64,000 nucleotides of DNA from Spisula solida (taxonomy: Eukaryota; Mollusca; Bivalvia; Venerida; Mactridae): positions 25,209,501 through 25,273,500 of the forward strand of contig OX365944.1 in assembly GCA_947247005.1 (NCBI GenBank), written 5' to 3'. The translations under genes were made by a program, and so were the position numbers. The notes beneath the pieces were generated by a model that saw only the letters and a list, made by a program, of their open reading frames with translations, searched no databases and had not been told where the DNA came from. Shown piece after piece: positions 37,040-50,680 of the stretch; within the stretch, counting starts at the first letter, position 1, and each line of letters starts with the position of its first letter.

Positions 37040-40000
37040 TATAATGTGACCCTAGCATACGCCAATAACTAAGTTGTATAAAACTGTTTTAAAAAATATG
37101 CGCAAACCTAACATACGACCCTAAAGTGTTGTGTTCTATACAAACCTATCATACGTCCCTACTTGATTATATGAAAAGTGTTGTGTTCTATACAAGCCTA
37201 GCGTACGTCCCTCCTTCAGTATATGAAAAGTGTTGTGTTCTATACAAACCTAGCATACGTCCCTACTTGAGTATATGAAAAGTGTTGTGTTCTATACAGA
37301 CCTAGCATACGTCCCTCCTTCAGTATATGAAACGTGTTGTGTTCTATACAGACCTGGCATACGTCCCTACTTGAGTATATGAAACGTGTTGTGTTATATA
37401 CAGACCTAGCATACGTCCCTCCTTCAGTATATGAAACGTGTTGTGTTATATACAGACCTAGCATACGTCCCTCCTTCAGTATATGAAACGTGTTGTGTTC
37501 TATACAGACTTGGCATACGTCCCTACTTGAGTATATGAAACGTGTTGTGTTATATACAGACCTAGCATACGTCCCTCCTTCAGTATATGAAAAGTGTTGT
37601 GTTCTTTACAAACCTAGCATACGTCCCACCTCCAGTATATGAAAAGTGTTGTGTTCTTTACAAACCTAGCATACGTCCCTCCTTCAGTATATGAAAAGTG
37701 TTGTGTTCTTTACAAACCTAGCATACGTCCCACCTCCAGTATATGAAAAGTGTTGTGTTCTTTACAAACCTAGCATACGTCCCACCTCCAGTATATGAAA
37801 CGTGTTGTGTTCTATACAAACCTAGCATACGTCCCTCCTTCAGTATATGAAAAGTGTTGTGTTCTATACAGACCTAGCATACGTCCCTCCTCCAGTATAT
37901 GAAACGTGTTGTGTTCTATACAAACCGGCATACTTCCCTACTTGAGTATATGAAAAGTGTTGTGTTCTATACAGACCTAGCATACGTCCCTACTTGATTA
38001 TATAACAAGTGTTGTGTTCTATACAAACCTGTCATACGTCCCTACTTGAGTATATGAAAAGTGTTGTGTTCTATACAGACCTAGCATACGTCCCTCCTTC
38101 AGTATATAAAACGTGTTGTGTTCTATACAAACCTAGCATACGTCCCTCCTTCAGTATATGAATAGTGTTGTGTTCTATACCGACCTAGCATACGTCCCTA
38201 CTTGATTATATGAAAAGTGTTGTGTTCTATACAGACCTATCATACGTCCCTCCTTCAGTATATAAAACGTGTTGTGTTCTATACAGACCTAGCATACGTC
38301 CCTACTTGATTATATGAAAAGTGTTGTGTTCTATACAAACCTATCATACGTCCCTACTTGATTATATGAAACGTGTTGTGTTCTATACAGACCTAGCATT
38401 CGTCCCTCCTTCAGTATATGAAACGTGTTGTGTTCTATACCGACCTAGCATACGTCCCTCCTTCAGTATATAAAACGTGTTGTGTTCTATACAAACCTAG
38501 CATACGTCCCTCCTTCAGTATATGAATAGTGTTGTGTTCTATACCGACCTAGCATACGTCCCTCCTTCAGTATATAAAACGTGTTGTGTTCTATACAGAC
38601 CTAGCATACGTCCCTACTTGGTTATATGAAAAGTGTTGTGTTCTATACAGGCCTATCATACGTCCCTCCTTCAGTATATAAAACGTGTTGTGTTCTATAC
38701 AGACCTAGCATACGTCCCTACTTGATTATATGAAAAGTGTTGTGTTCTATACAGACCTAGCATACGTCCTACCTCCAGTATATGAAAAGTGTTGTGTTCT
38801 ATACAGACCTAGCATACGTCCCTCCTTGAGTATATGAAAGTATTGTGTTCTATACAAACCTATCATACGTCCCTACTTGGTTATATGAAAAGTGTTGTGT
38901 TCTATACAAACCTAGCATACGTCCCTCCTTCAGTATATGAAACGTGTTGTGTTCTATACAAACCTGGCATACTCCCCTACTTGAGTATATGAAAAGTGTT
39001 GTGTTCTATACAGACCTAGCATACGTCCCTCCTTCAGTATATGAAACGTGTTGTGTTCTATACAAACCTGGCATACTCCCCTACTTGAGTATATAAAAAG
39101 TGTTGTGTTCTATACAGACCTAGCATACGTCCCTACTTGATTATATGAAAAGTGTTGTTTTCTATACAGACCTAGCATATGTCCCTGCTTGAGTATATGC
39201 AAAGTGTTGTGTTCTATACAGACCTAGCATACGTCCCTACTTCAGTATATGAAAAGTGTTGTGTTCTATTCAAACCTAGCATACGTCCCTTCTTGAGTAT
39301 ATGAAAAGTGTTGTGTTCTATACAGACCTGGCATACGTGTCTACTTCAGTATATGAAAAGTGTTGTGTTCTATTCAAACCTAGCATACGTCCCTTCTTGA
39401 GTATATGAAAAGTGTTGTGTTCTTTACAGACCTGGCATACGTTCCTCCTTCAGTATATGAAACGTGTTGTGTTCTATGCAAACCTAGCATACGTCCCTCC
39501 TTGAGTATATGAAAAGTGTTGTGTTCTATACAAACCTAGCATACGTCCCTCCTTCAGTATATGAAAAGTGTTGTGTTCATTACAAACCTAGCATACGTCC
39601 CTCCTTCAGTATATGAAACGTGTTGTGTTCTATACAAACCTGGCATACTCCCCTACTTGAGTATATAAAAAGTGTTGTGTTCTATACAGACCTAGCATAC
39701 GTCCCTACTTGATTATATGAAAAGTGTTGTTTTCTATACAGACCTAGCATATGTCCCTGCTTGAGTATATGCAAAGTGTTGTGTTCTATACAGACCTAGC
39801 ATACGTCCCTACTTCAGTATATGAAAAGTGTTGTGTTCTATTCAAACCTAGCATACGTCCCTTCTTGAGTATATGAAAAGTGTTGTGTTCTATACAGACC
39901 TGGCATACGTCCCTACTTCAGTATATGAAAAGTGTTGTGTTCTATTCAAACCTAGCATACGTCCCTTCTTGAGTATATGAAAAGTGTTGTGTTCTTTACA

Positions 40001-43000
40001 GACCTGGCATACGTTCCTCCTTCAGTATATGAAACGTGTTGTGTTCTATGCAAACCTAGCATACGTCCCTCCTTGAGTATATGAAAAGTGTTGTGTTCTA
40101 TACAAACCTAGCATACGTCCCTCCTTCAGTATATGAAAAGTGTTGTGTTCATTACAAACCTAGCATACGTCCCTCCTTCAGTATATGAAAAGTGTTGTGT
40201 TCTATACAAACCCAGCATACGTCCCTACTTGAGTATAGGAAAAGAGTTGTGTTCTATACAAACCTAGCATACGTCCCTACTTGATTATATGAAAAGTGTT
40301 GTTTTCTATACAGACCTAGCATATGTCCCTGTTTGAGTATATGAAAAGTGTTGTGTTCTATACAGACCTAGCATACGTCCCTACTTCAGTATATGAAAAG
40401 TGTTGTGTTCTATTCAAACCTAGCATACGTCCCTTCTTGAGTATATGAAAAGTGTTGTGTTCTATACAGACCTGGCATACGTCCCTACTTCAGTATATGA
40501 AAAGTGTTGTGTTCTATACAAACCTGGCATACGTCCCTTCTTGAGTATATGAAAAGTGTTGTGTTCTATACAGACCTGGCATACGTCCCTCCTTCAGTAT
40601 ATGAAACGTGTTGTGTTATATACAAACCTAGCATACGTCCCTCCTTGAGTATATGAAAAGTGTTGTGTTCTCTATAAACATAGCATATGTCCCTCCTTCA
40701 GTATATGAAAAGTGTTGTGTTCTATTCAAACCTAGCATACGTCCCTACTTCAGCATATGAAATGTATTGTGTTCTATACAAACCTATCATACGTCACTAC
40801 TTGATTAGATGAAAAGTGTTGTGTTCTATACAAACCTAGCATACGTCCCTCCTTCAGTATATAAAACGTGTTGTGTTCTATACAAACCTGGCATACTCCC
40901 CTACTTGAGTATATGAAAAGTGTTATGTTCTATACAGACCTATCATACGTCCCTACTTGATTATATGAAAAGTGTTGTTTTCTATACAGACCTAGCATAT
41001 GTCCCTGCTTGAGTATATGAAAAGTGTTGTGTTCTATACAGACCTGGCATACGTCCCTACTTGATTATATGAAAAGTGTTGTTTTCTATACAGACCTAGC
41101 ATACGTCCCTCCTTCAGTATATGAAAAGTGTTGTGTTCTATACAAACCTGGCATACGTCCCTACTTGATTATATGAAAAGTGTTGTGTTCTATACAGACC
41201 TGGCATACGTCCCTACTTCAGTATATGAAAAGTGTTGTGTTCTATTCAAACCTAGCATACGTCCCTTCTTGAGTATATGAAAAGTGTTGTGTTCTATACA
41301 GACCTGGCATACGTCCCTACTTCAGTATATGAAAAGTGTTGTGTTCTATTCAAACCTAGCATACGTCCCTTCCTGAGTATATGAAAAGTGTTGTGTTCTA
41401 TACAGACCTGGCATACGTCCCTACTTCAGTATATGAAAAGTGTTGTGTTCGCTACAGACCTGGCATACGTCCCTCCTTCAGTATATGAAAAGTGTTGTGT
41501 TCTATACAGACCTAGCATACGTCCCTCCTTGAGTATATGAAAAGTGTTGTGTTCTATACAGACCTAGCATACATCCCTCCTTCAGTATATGAAAAGTGTT
41601 GTGTTCTATACAGACCTAGCATACGTCCCTCCTTCAGTATATGAAACGTGTTGTATTATATACAAACCTAGCATACGTCCCTCCTTGAGTATATGAAAAG
41701 TGTTGTGTTCTCTATAAACATAGCATACGTCCCTACTTGAGTATATGAAACGTGTTGTGTTCTATACAAACCTAGCATACGTCCCTACTTGAGTATATGA
41801 GAAGTGTTGTGTTCTATATAAACCTATCATACGTCCCTACTTGAGTATATGAAAAGTGTTGTGTTCTATATAAACCTATCATAAGCCCCTACTTGAGTAT
41901 ATGAAAAGTGTTGTGTTCTATATAAACCTATCATACGTCCCTACTTGAGTATACGAAACGTGTTGTGTTCTATACAAACCTAGCATACGTCCCTACTTGA
42001 GTATAGAAAAAGAGTTGTGTTCTATACAAACCTAGCATACGTCCCTACTTGAGTATATGAAAAGTGTTGTGTTCTATACAGACCTAGCATACGTCCCTAC
42101 TTGATTATATGAAAAGTGTTGTTTTCTATACAGACCTAGCATACGTCCCTCCTTGAGTATATGAAAAGTGTTGTGTTCTATACAAACGTGGCATACGTCC
42201 CTACTTGATTATATGAAAAGTGTTGTGTTCTATACAGACCTGGCATACGTCCCTACTTCAGTATATGAAAAGTGTTGTGTTCTATTCAAACCTAGCATAC
42301 GTCCCTTCTTGAGTATATGAAAAGTGTTGTGTTCTATACAGACCTGGCATACGTCCCTACTTCAGTATATGAAAAGTGTTGTGTTCTATTCAAACCTAGC
42401 ATACGTCCCTTCTTCAGTATATGAAAAGTGTTGTGTTCTATACAGACCTGGCATACGTCCCTACTTCAGTATATGAAAAGTGTTGTGTTCTATACAGACC
42501 TAGCATACGTCCCTCCTTGAGTATATGAAAAGTGTTGTGTTCTATACAGACCTAGCATACGTCCCTCCTTCAGTATATGAAAAGTGTTGTGTTCTATACA
42601 GACCTAGCATACGTCCCTCCTTCAGTATATGAAACGTGTTGTGTTATATACAAACCTAGCATACGTCCCTCCTTGAGTATATGAAAAGTGTTGTGTTCTC
42701 TATAAACATAGCATACGTCCCTACTTGAGTATATGAAACGTGTTGTGTTCTATACAAACCTAGCATACGTCCCTACTTGAGTATATGAGAAGTGTTGTGT
42801 TCTATATAAACCTATCATACGTCCCTACTTGAGTATATGAAAAGTGTTGTGTTCTATATAAACATAGCATACGCCCCTACTTGAGTATATGAAAAGTGTT
42901 GTGTTCTATATAAACCTATCATACGCCCCTACTTGAGTATACGAAACGTGTTGTGTTCTATACAAACCTAGCATACGTCCCTACTTGAGTATAGGAAAAG

Positions 43001-46000
43001 AGTTGTGTTCTATACAAACCTAGCATACGTCCCTACTTGAGTATATGAAACGTGTTGTGTTATATACAAACCTATCATACGTCCCTACTTGAGTATATGA
43101 AAAGTGTTGTGTTCTATTCAACCCTAGCATACGTCCCTACTTGATTATATGAAAAGTGTTGTGTTCTATACAAACCTAGCACACGTCCCTCCCTGAGTAT
43201 ATGAAATGTGTTGTGTTCTATACAAACCTAGCATATGTCCCTCCTTGAGTATATGAAAAGGGTTGTGTTCTATACAAACCTAGCATATGTCCCTCCTTGA
43301 GTATATGAAAAGGGTTGTGTTATATACAAACCTAGCATTCGTCCCTCCTTCAGTATATGAAAAGGGTTGTGTTATATACAAACCTAGCATACGTCCCTCC
43401 TTCAGTATATGAAAAGGGTTGTGTTATATACAAACCTTGCAGACGGCCTTATCTGAGTATATGAAAAGTGTTGTGTTCTATACAAACCTAGCATATGTCC
43501 CTCCTTGAGTATATGAAAAGTGTTGTGTTCTATTCAACCCTAGCATACGTCCCTACTTGATTATATGAAAAGTGTTGTGTTCTATACAAACCTAGCACAC
43601 GTCCCTCCCTGAGTATATGAAATGTGTTTAGTTCTATACAAACCTAGCATATGTCCCTCCTTGAGTATATGAAAAGGGTTGTGTTATATATAAACCTAGC
43701 ATACGTCCCTTCTTGAGTATATGAAAAGTGTTGTGTTCTATACAGACCTGGCATACGTCCCTACTTCAGTATATGAAAAGTGTTGTGTTCTATTCAAACC
43801 TAGCATACGTCCCTTCTTGAGTATATGAAAAGTGTTGTGTTCTATACAGACCTGGCATACGTCCCTACTTCAGTATATGAAAAGTGTTGTGTTCTATTCA
43901 AACCTAGCATACGTCCCTTCTTCAGTATATGAAAAGTGTTGTGTTCTATACAGACCTAGCATACGTCCCTCCTTCAGTATATGAAAAGTGTTGTGTTCTA
44001 TACAGACCTAGCATACGTCCCTCCTTCAGTATATGAAACGTGTTGTGTTATATACAAACCTAACATACGTCCCTCCTTGAGTATATGAAAAGTGTTGTGT
44101 TCTCTATAAACATAGCATACGTCCCTACTTGAGTATATGAAACGTGTTGTGTTCTATACAAACCTAGCATAGGTCCCTATTTGAGTATATGAAAAGTGTT
44201 GTGTTCTATATAAACATAGAATACGCCCCTACTTGAGTATATGAAAAGTGTTGTGTTCTATATAAACCTATCATACGTCCCTACTTGAGTATACGAAACG
44301 TGTTGTGTTCTATACAAACCTAGCATACGTCCCTACTTGAGTATAGGAAAAGAGTTGTGTTCTATACAAACCTAGCATACGTCCCTACTTGAGTATATGA
44401 AACGTGTTGTGTTATATACAAACCTATCATACGTCCCTACTTGAGTATATGAAAAGTGTTGTGTTCTATTCAACCCTAGCATACGTCCCTACTTGATTAT
44501 ATGAAAAGTGTTGTGTTCTATACAAACCTAGCACACGTCCCTCCCTGAGTATATGAAATGTGTTGTGTTCTATACAAACCTAGCATACGTCCCTCCTTCA
44601 GTATATGAAAAGGGTTGTGTTATATACAAACCTTGCATATGTCCCTCCTTGAGTATATGAAAAGTGTTGTGTTCTATTCAACCCTAGCATACGTCCCTAC
44701 TTGATTATATGAAAAGTGTTGTGTTCTATACAAATCTAGCACACGTCCCTCCCTGAGTATATGAAATGTGTTGTGTTCTATACAAACCTAGCATATGTCC
44801 CTCCTTCAGTATATGAAAAGGGTTGTGTTATATACAAACCTAGCATACGTCCCTCCTTCAGTATATGAAAAGGGTTGTGTTATATACAAACCTAGCATAC
44901 GTCTCTCCTTCAGTATATGAAAAGGGTTGTGTTATATACAAACCTAGCATACGTCCCTCCTTCAGTATATGAAAAGGGTTGTGTTCTATACAAACCTAGC
45001 ACACGTCCCTCCCTGAGTATATGAAATGTGTTTAGTTCTATACAAACCTAGCATACGTCCTCCTTCAGTATATGAAATGTGTTGTGTTCTATACAAACCT
45101 AGCATACGTCCCTCCTTCAGTATATGAAAAGTGGTGTGTTCTATACAAACCTAGCATACGTCCCTCCTTCAGTATATGAAAAGTGGTGTGTTACATACAA
45201 ACCTATCATACGTCCCTCCTTCAGTATATGAAAAGTGGTGTGTTACATACAAACCTATCATACGTCCCTCCTTCAGTATATGAAAAGTGGTGTGTTACAT
45301 ACAAACCTATCATACGTCCCTCCTTCAGTATATGAAAAGTGGTGTGTTACATACAAACCTATCATACGTCCCTCCTTCAGTATATGAAAAGTGGTGTGTT
45401 ACATACAAACCTATCATACGTCCCTCCTTCAGTATATGAAAAGTGGTGTGTTACATACAAACCTATCATACGTCCCTCCTTCAGTATATGAAAAGTGGTG
45501 TGTTACATACAAACCTATCATACGTCCCTCCTTCAGTATATGAAAAGTGGTGTGTTACATACAAACCTATCATACGTCCCTCCTTCAGTATATGAAAAGT
45601 GGTGTGTTACATACAAACCTATCATACGTCCCTCCTTCAGTATATGAAAAGTGGTGTGTTACATACAAACCTATCATACGTCCCTCCTTCAGTATATGAA
45701 AAGTGGTGTGTTACATACAAACCTATCATACGTCCCTCCTTCAGTATATGAAAAGTGGTGTGTTACATACAAACCTATCATACGTCCCTCCTTCAGTATA
45801 TGAAAAGTGTTGTGTTACATACAAACCTATCATACGTCCCTCCTTCAGTATATGAAAAGTGTTGTGTTACATACAAACCTATCATACGTCCCTCCTTCAG
45901 TATATGAAAAGTGTTGTGTTACATACAAACCTATCATACGTCCCTCCTTCAGTATATGAAAAGTGTTGTGTTACATACAAACCTATCATACGTCCCTCCT

Positions 46001-46140
46001 TCAGTATATGAAAAGTGTTGTGTTACATACAAACCTATCATACGTCCCTCCTTCAGTATATGAAAAGTGTTGTGTTACATACAAACCTATCATACGGCCT
46101 TATCTGATTATATGACAAGTGATATGTTATATATGAACCC
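37040..46140. repeat. 9-kb satellite array, 52-bp monomer, about 173 copies
   Basis: The monomer is gtatatgaaaagtgttgtgt, then tctatacaracctagcatac, then gtccctccttca (or ..acttga). Period 52 was checked directly on many neighbouring copies. Copies differ at a few recurrent positions (cctccttcag/ctacttgag; tagc/tatc/tggc; gaaaag/gaaacg; tctatac/tatatac/tctttac). Marker variants recur at exact multiples of 52: tctataaaca at 40671, 41711, 42699 and 44103 (20, 19 and 27 units), and the gttttctatac block at 39151 and 39723 (11 units). Both edges are decayed. The open frames inside are translations of the repeat. No CENP-B-box-like motif was seen. Confidence 0.97.
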
Positions 46141-47387
46141 AATAATACATTATATGATTTATATACATATTTATTTCATTTCTGCGACCTGCTGATTTAC
46201 GTATATGTTGATAAAAAAACTTCGTGTTATCTATATATTACGAAACACTTTCTCCATTTCATCACGTTGCTAATGGTAACACATTTATCCTAGTCTTAAA
46301 TCGCCCATTACTATATGTACCAAAACAGGCTTAATCAAAGTTGGTGGCCCTTTTATGCAAATCTGGTCTTAATAGATATGTCTTTTATGTTCGCAAATGG
46401 ACATTAAAAGATGAATAAATTCTGTTTTATGGCCTCTGCTGTCTGTCGGCGATCATATAAATCTTATTGCAGATTTTATCAAAAGGGTCTTCGTTCTTAT
46501 GAGAAAGTCTTATCCTATCAGCCTGCTACCTTAATAAATAGCCCGCGAGAATAAATAAAATAAACGAGACGATATCGGCCCAGAGCATCTCCGACACCTT
46601 TACACGAGCCATTAATTTTACATTGAATTTTTTAAAACATACCAACTTCGTGTTATTTTCTCATTTTTCATATAGAGATATGCCACTTCATTAAAAGTTA
46701 TGTTTGATACTATCGCGGTGTTTGATTGACAACTCGAGTATGGGGGTTTTGACAAGTAGGCAAAGTGCGAACCGCAAAACCGTCAAATGTCGTGGGCGAT
46801 CTTTTTCCATACGTGTGTGTATCATTTCATAAAGCTTCTTCTATTATATGTAAATATGCCGAGAGAAACTGCACACAAGTTATATTTATGACGTATTACT
46901 CGTTTGTTACATGTTCACAGGAAGTAAGATAGGCAATATTTCCGTTACGCATGCGCGGAATATACATGGAGTTAACAATAATGAAAGGCTGGCACACTAA
47001 GCACATCATAGGCGGCGAAATAAATATCTGGGTTTTTTTACATAATTTGATGCCTGATGTATATTCAATATCTTTTACATTTTTTATTGAAAGGTCAAAT
47101 TTGCAGGAACCGTTTTATAATAACAAACCAACGATGTTCGGAATCTCTCGATTTTATAGCCATATGAATGAATTTAATTTTGATCAAAATATGATTTGAA
47201 AAAAAAAGTATTTTATTTACCAACTACATGTTTGAATAATACCGATATAAAATAAATAAGATATGAAACTTGTGATCTACATTAATATTCATTTTAAACT
47301 GTCATAAAGTACATGTACAATTTGAAGTCTACTTTCACACGTGCGCAGTTCATTTAGCCGACTGTACTTCCAATCATTGAGTCGCAA
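46141..47387. other. Unique intergenic DNA right of the satellite
   Basis: The first 60-80 bases may include decayed monomers. The stretch 46490-46640 is less AT-biased and non-repetitive (around cagcctgctaccttaata and gatatcggcccagagc), so it may be regulatory. The open frames at 46951-47199 (+) and 47289-47513 (-) show no domains. Confidence 0.4.
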
Positions 47388-47470
47388 AAACACAGGAAAA
47401 GGGGCACGAAAGGCACAAAAAGGAACACAAACAACAAGAAAACAACACAAACCACAAGCATACGTCACGA
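47388..47470 (-). repeat. Interspersed repeat fragment (same family as 59.3 kb and 30.2 kb)
   Basis: The reverse complement reads cgtatgcttgtggtttgtg ... tgtgcctttcgtgcccctttt, aligning with 59285-59350 and more loosely with 30190-30260. It gives rise to the spurious 74-codon minus-strand frame here. Confidence 0.55.
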
Positions 47471-47549
47471 GTCGGCTGCAACACTTGAAATAGCAGTCAA
47501 TCAGGGGATACATAGGCCTATATATATAGCAGGCTAATAGGTTTACAGA

Positions 47550-47866
47550 GGTCTGTGAAGTTGGCAGTTAGTTAAAATATTTTTCGAGAAGTTAACTCAG
47601 ATGTTAACTCAGAAGTTTACTCAAAAATATTTTTCGAGTTAACTTCTGAGTTAACAGCTGAATTAACTTCTGCCAGAAGTTCACACGAAAATTATTTCTT
47701 GAGTTAACTTCTGAGTTAACATCTGAGTTAACTTCTCGAAAAATATGTTTTAGTTAACTTCTGAGTTAACAGCTGAATTAACTTCTGCCAGAAGTTCACA
47801 CGAAAATTATTTTTTGAGTTAACTTCTGAGTTAACATCTAACAGCTAACTGCCAACTTCACAGACC
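47550..47866. mobile_element. 317-bp inverted-repeat element built of GTTAAC palindromes
   Basis: The outer 22 bases are perfect inverted repeats (ggtctgtgaagttggcagtt plus ag at the left, its complement at the right). The interior is made of iterated agttaacttctg 12-mers and gttaac palindromes, and a longer direct repeat (ctgaattaacttctgccaga ... cacacgaaaattatt) occurs twice. There is no ORF. It reads as a MITE whose interior grew by local duplication. Target-site duplications are not clear. Confidence 0.75.
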
Positions 47867-50149
47867 TTATTTAAAGTTTAATAGTCAAATCTGGCAATAT
47901 AAACGCTCAATGGGAAACAGCAAAAAGTGATTTTTGTGATGTCTTTCTTTAAATTGTTTAACAATAAAGACCGTTACTCTGGTGTAAGATAAAAAGTTAT
48001 TCGTAACACAGGTCTTTGTTGATGGGTGGTCCTTAACACAGGTTTGACTGTAAAATGTCAAGTGTAAGGGATATGGAAATGACGGAATGAGATTCAATAA
48101 CATTCTTTAGCTTTATTCGACAGGTAGGTACTTACTTTAAGTGAATATTAACACAGGTTTGATTGTGTGTAAATTACAATATTTCGAATGCATTACTATG
48201 CCTGGCAAACATGTACATGCGCTCATATATTATTCCAATGCCGTTTTAAGCATAACGTCATATATTTTCCGAGGCACTTGGCGTTTCAACAGACTTCTTA
48301 AGCTTTATATCAATTCACGTTGATCAAACCATTTCTGGCCGTTACAGGGACACTTAATTTGACAGACGTCTGATTGTATATCAATCTTACGGCCCAAGGA
48401 GACCAGTATAATCCATTCAAGAGGCCCTAAATGACAGCCATCGTAAATTTCACATACCTAGTTCACCGTGTACGCTGATCTCGCTTTAATACGGGACTGA
48501 TAAATAGTTAAAGCATTATTTAAACTTCTTACAACTTTTATCAAACTCAAAGGTAACAAAAGCCTTATATGTCCTATGATTGATTAAAACTCAATATCTA
48601 ACAAGACTCAAGTGTCTTGTTGAAGTGTTTATGTACAAGCCCTGTCATTTTGTCTTCCTTCTCAGGATGAAAAATTGGGCATAATCTTATACAACTGAAC
48701 ATTGAGTGGGTTGTGCGTATAACTATTCAATTCGTGACTGAAATTTGAACTCATTTGTCAAAAAGAGTTTACGTCAATTTTCGCGACATTCGGCAGTCTA
48801 TACGCAGCTAAAGTTCAAATAACCGCCATGTTATGACGTTATTTATAACTGTTCACATTACACGATCCACTCGTGTCACTATTACACGACCCACCCGTCA
48901 CTGAAGGCTGGGCTTTCAAATCATCAGTTCAAGCATTTACTCGGTAGATGTCAAATATTATCATATTGTCAGTTTTATTATCCATATAAACTGATTTCTG
49001 ATGTGGTGAGACGTAGTCACATTGATACTGGTTATCAAAATTATGTATAAACTTTTTTGGGGTTAGGGTTGTTGCGATAGCCGGGTGCTGCTCTAGTTTG
49101 TACTTTAGATTGTGCAGCGATGGCACCCTACTGTTCGAATCCAGCTACATGTATAGTAATATAGGTAGGCATTATACGGTATTAAACGGCATATCGTGTT
49201 TATAAAGTCAACCGGTTCAACTTAGTTATTCATGGATCAAACTTAGAAGACTCCATGTACATATTGGTTATATTGGTAGCTGTTCTTTAGTTGCTGTGTT
49301 CCGTTTGCGAAAAGCAACATGTACTTCACAAGTTGTGATTTTGACATGATAATAAAGATGTAGTTATGAAGCTATGTACGTGTGTAGCACCTTTGTGTGG
49401 TGTTATAAATGTAGATTTCAACATGCCATTGATTTTAAGTCATAAATTTTAATGGCGTTTGGAATGACGTTTCCTTGAATACAATGATATATCAACAAAT
49501 GCGATTGTTTACTTGTTTATTGACCAATCGTATAATAAATTCTCAAGTATTCACAAGTGTCATTTAAAAGAATGTCAGTGCGTAATAAAACGATAATTTA
49601 TTGACACCCGCTGTCAACATCACGAGAAGCGCTATGACATTGATGTAACGACGCTTATTGTTGTTGATAATGAAATATTTCATAATATGACAACTTTGAA
49701 AAGGTTGTATTATTAAACTTGTTAATGGGCATACGGTACATGCTTTGATTCACGTATAAATAATATTTACATATCGTGTTAACGTTCTTGTCGTGGAAGT
49801 GGTGTTCGTATTATGACGTGTCTGAAGGGACAACTGTCATCATAATATTTATAGAAACATATTTAAGCTACATCATGCCATAATAATAGTTGATTAACAT
49901 TTATACTGACCAAAACAACTAATTTAAATACACGCGTATGCAAGCGCAAAAGGTGCATGAATAAAATATGTAAATAAATGTACGACGGAAAGCCAAATGA
50001 ACACTGGAAAAGTGAGCAATCGACATTGAATGCACAAATAACACCATTATCACAAACGCCCTTTCAGGGCATGTAATTTGTACCAATGTCTTTTATGATA
50101 CAATTATACAATAATATGAATATTGACTCAGTATCGAAGTTGTCGACAC
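47867..50149. other. AT-rich intergenic DNA with a weak tRNA-like B-box
   Basis: Mostly unique sequence with no gene recognised. ctgttcgaatccagc at about 49131-49145 resembles a B-box from a decayed tRNA-derived repeat on the + strand. The short open frames (47885-48323, 48929-49126) overlap across strands and show no domains. Confidence 0.4.
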
Positions 50150-50455
50150 AAAGGAACGGTAACACTAACGTAACTGTAGCACTAACGTAACGGTAGCACC
50201 AACAAAACAGTAGCACTAACATAACGGTAGCACCAACAAAACAGTAGCACTAACATAACGGTAGCACCAACAAAACAGTAGCACTAACCGAACGGTGGTA
50301 CCACCGGAACGGCGGTGTTGCGTTACGTTGGTGCTACCGTTACGTTGGTGCTATCGTTACGTTGGTGCTACCGTTACGTTGGTGCTACCGTTACGTTGGT
50401 GCTACAGTTACGTTGGTGCTACCGTTACGTTGGTGCTACAGTTATATAGTACGTT
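50150..50455. repeat. Head-to-head 17-bp tandem arrays forming a large inverted repeat
   Basis: The left arm (50150-50290) alternates ggtagcaccaacaaaac and agtagcactaacataac, a 34-bp dimer of 17-bp units. The right arm (50310-50455) carries the reverse orientation, gttacgttggtgctacc, also in 17-bp steps. The arms meet at a 14-base perfect palindrome, cggtggtaccaccg (50293-50306). Single strands could fold into a hairpin with arms of about 140 nt. Confidence 0.9.
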
Positions 50456-50464
50456 GTTGTTAGT

Positions 50465-50680
50465 ACACGCCAAACTAAAACGGCAGTATGAAGGAAAGGT
50501 AGCAAAACAGAATGGTAGCATCAAGGGAACTATTGTATCATTGAAACGGAACGGTAGAATCAACGAAATGGTAGCATCAACGGTACAGTGACAAAAACAA
50601 TATGGTAGCGTCAACAGAACTACAGTATCAATAGAACGGTAGCACCCACAGAATGGTAGCGTCAACGGAACGGCTGCACA
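50465..50680. repeat. Diverged 17-bp-type repeats (ggtagcatcaac-like)
   Basis: Repeats of the form acggtagcatcaac(g/a)gaa continue to the right of the inverted array in the orientation of its left arm, but with many substitutions and irregular spacing. The open frames here (50295-50591 +, 50408-50665 -) are translations of the repeat. Confidence 0.7.

Noticed and set aside
37240..37464. 74-codon minus-strand frame within the satellite
   Set aside because: It is a translation of the 52-bp repeat; 52 is not a multiple of three and other copies break the frame.
37040..46140. Centromeric satellite
   Set aside because: The monomer is short, no CENP-B-box-like motif is seen, and 9 kb next to a developmental gene is too small to support the claim.
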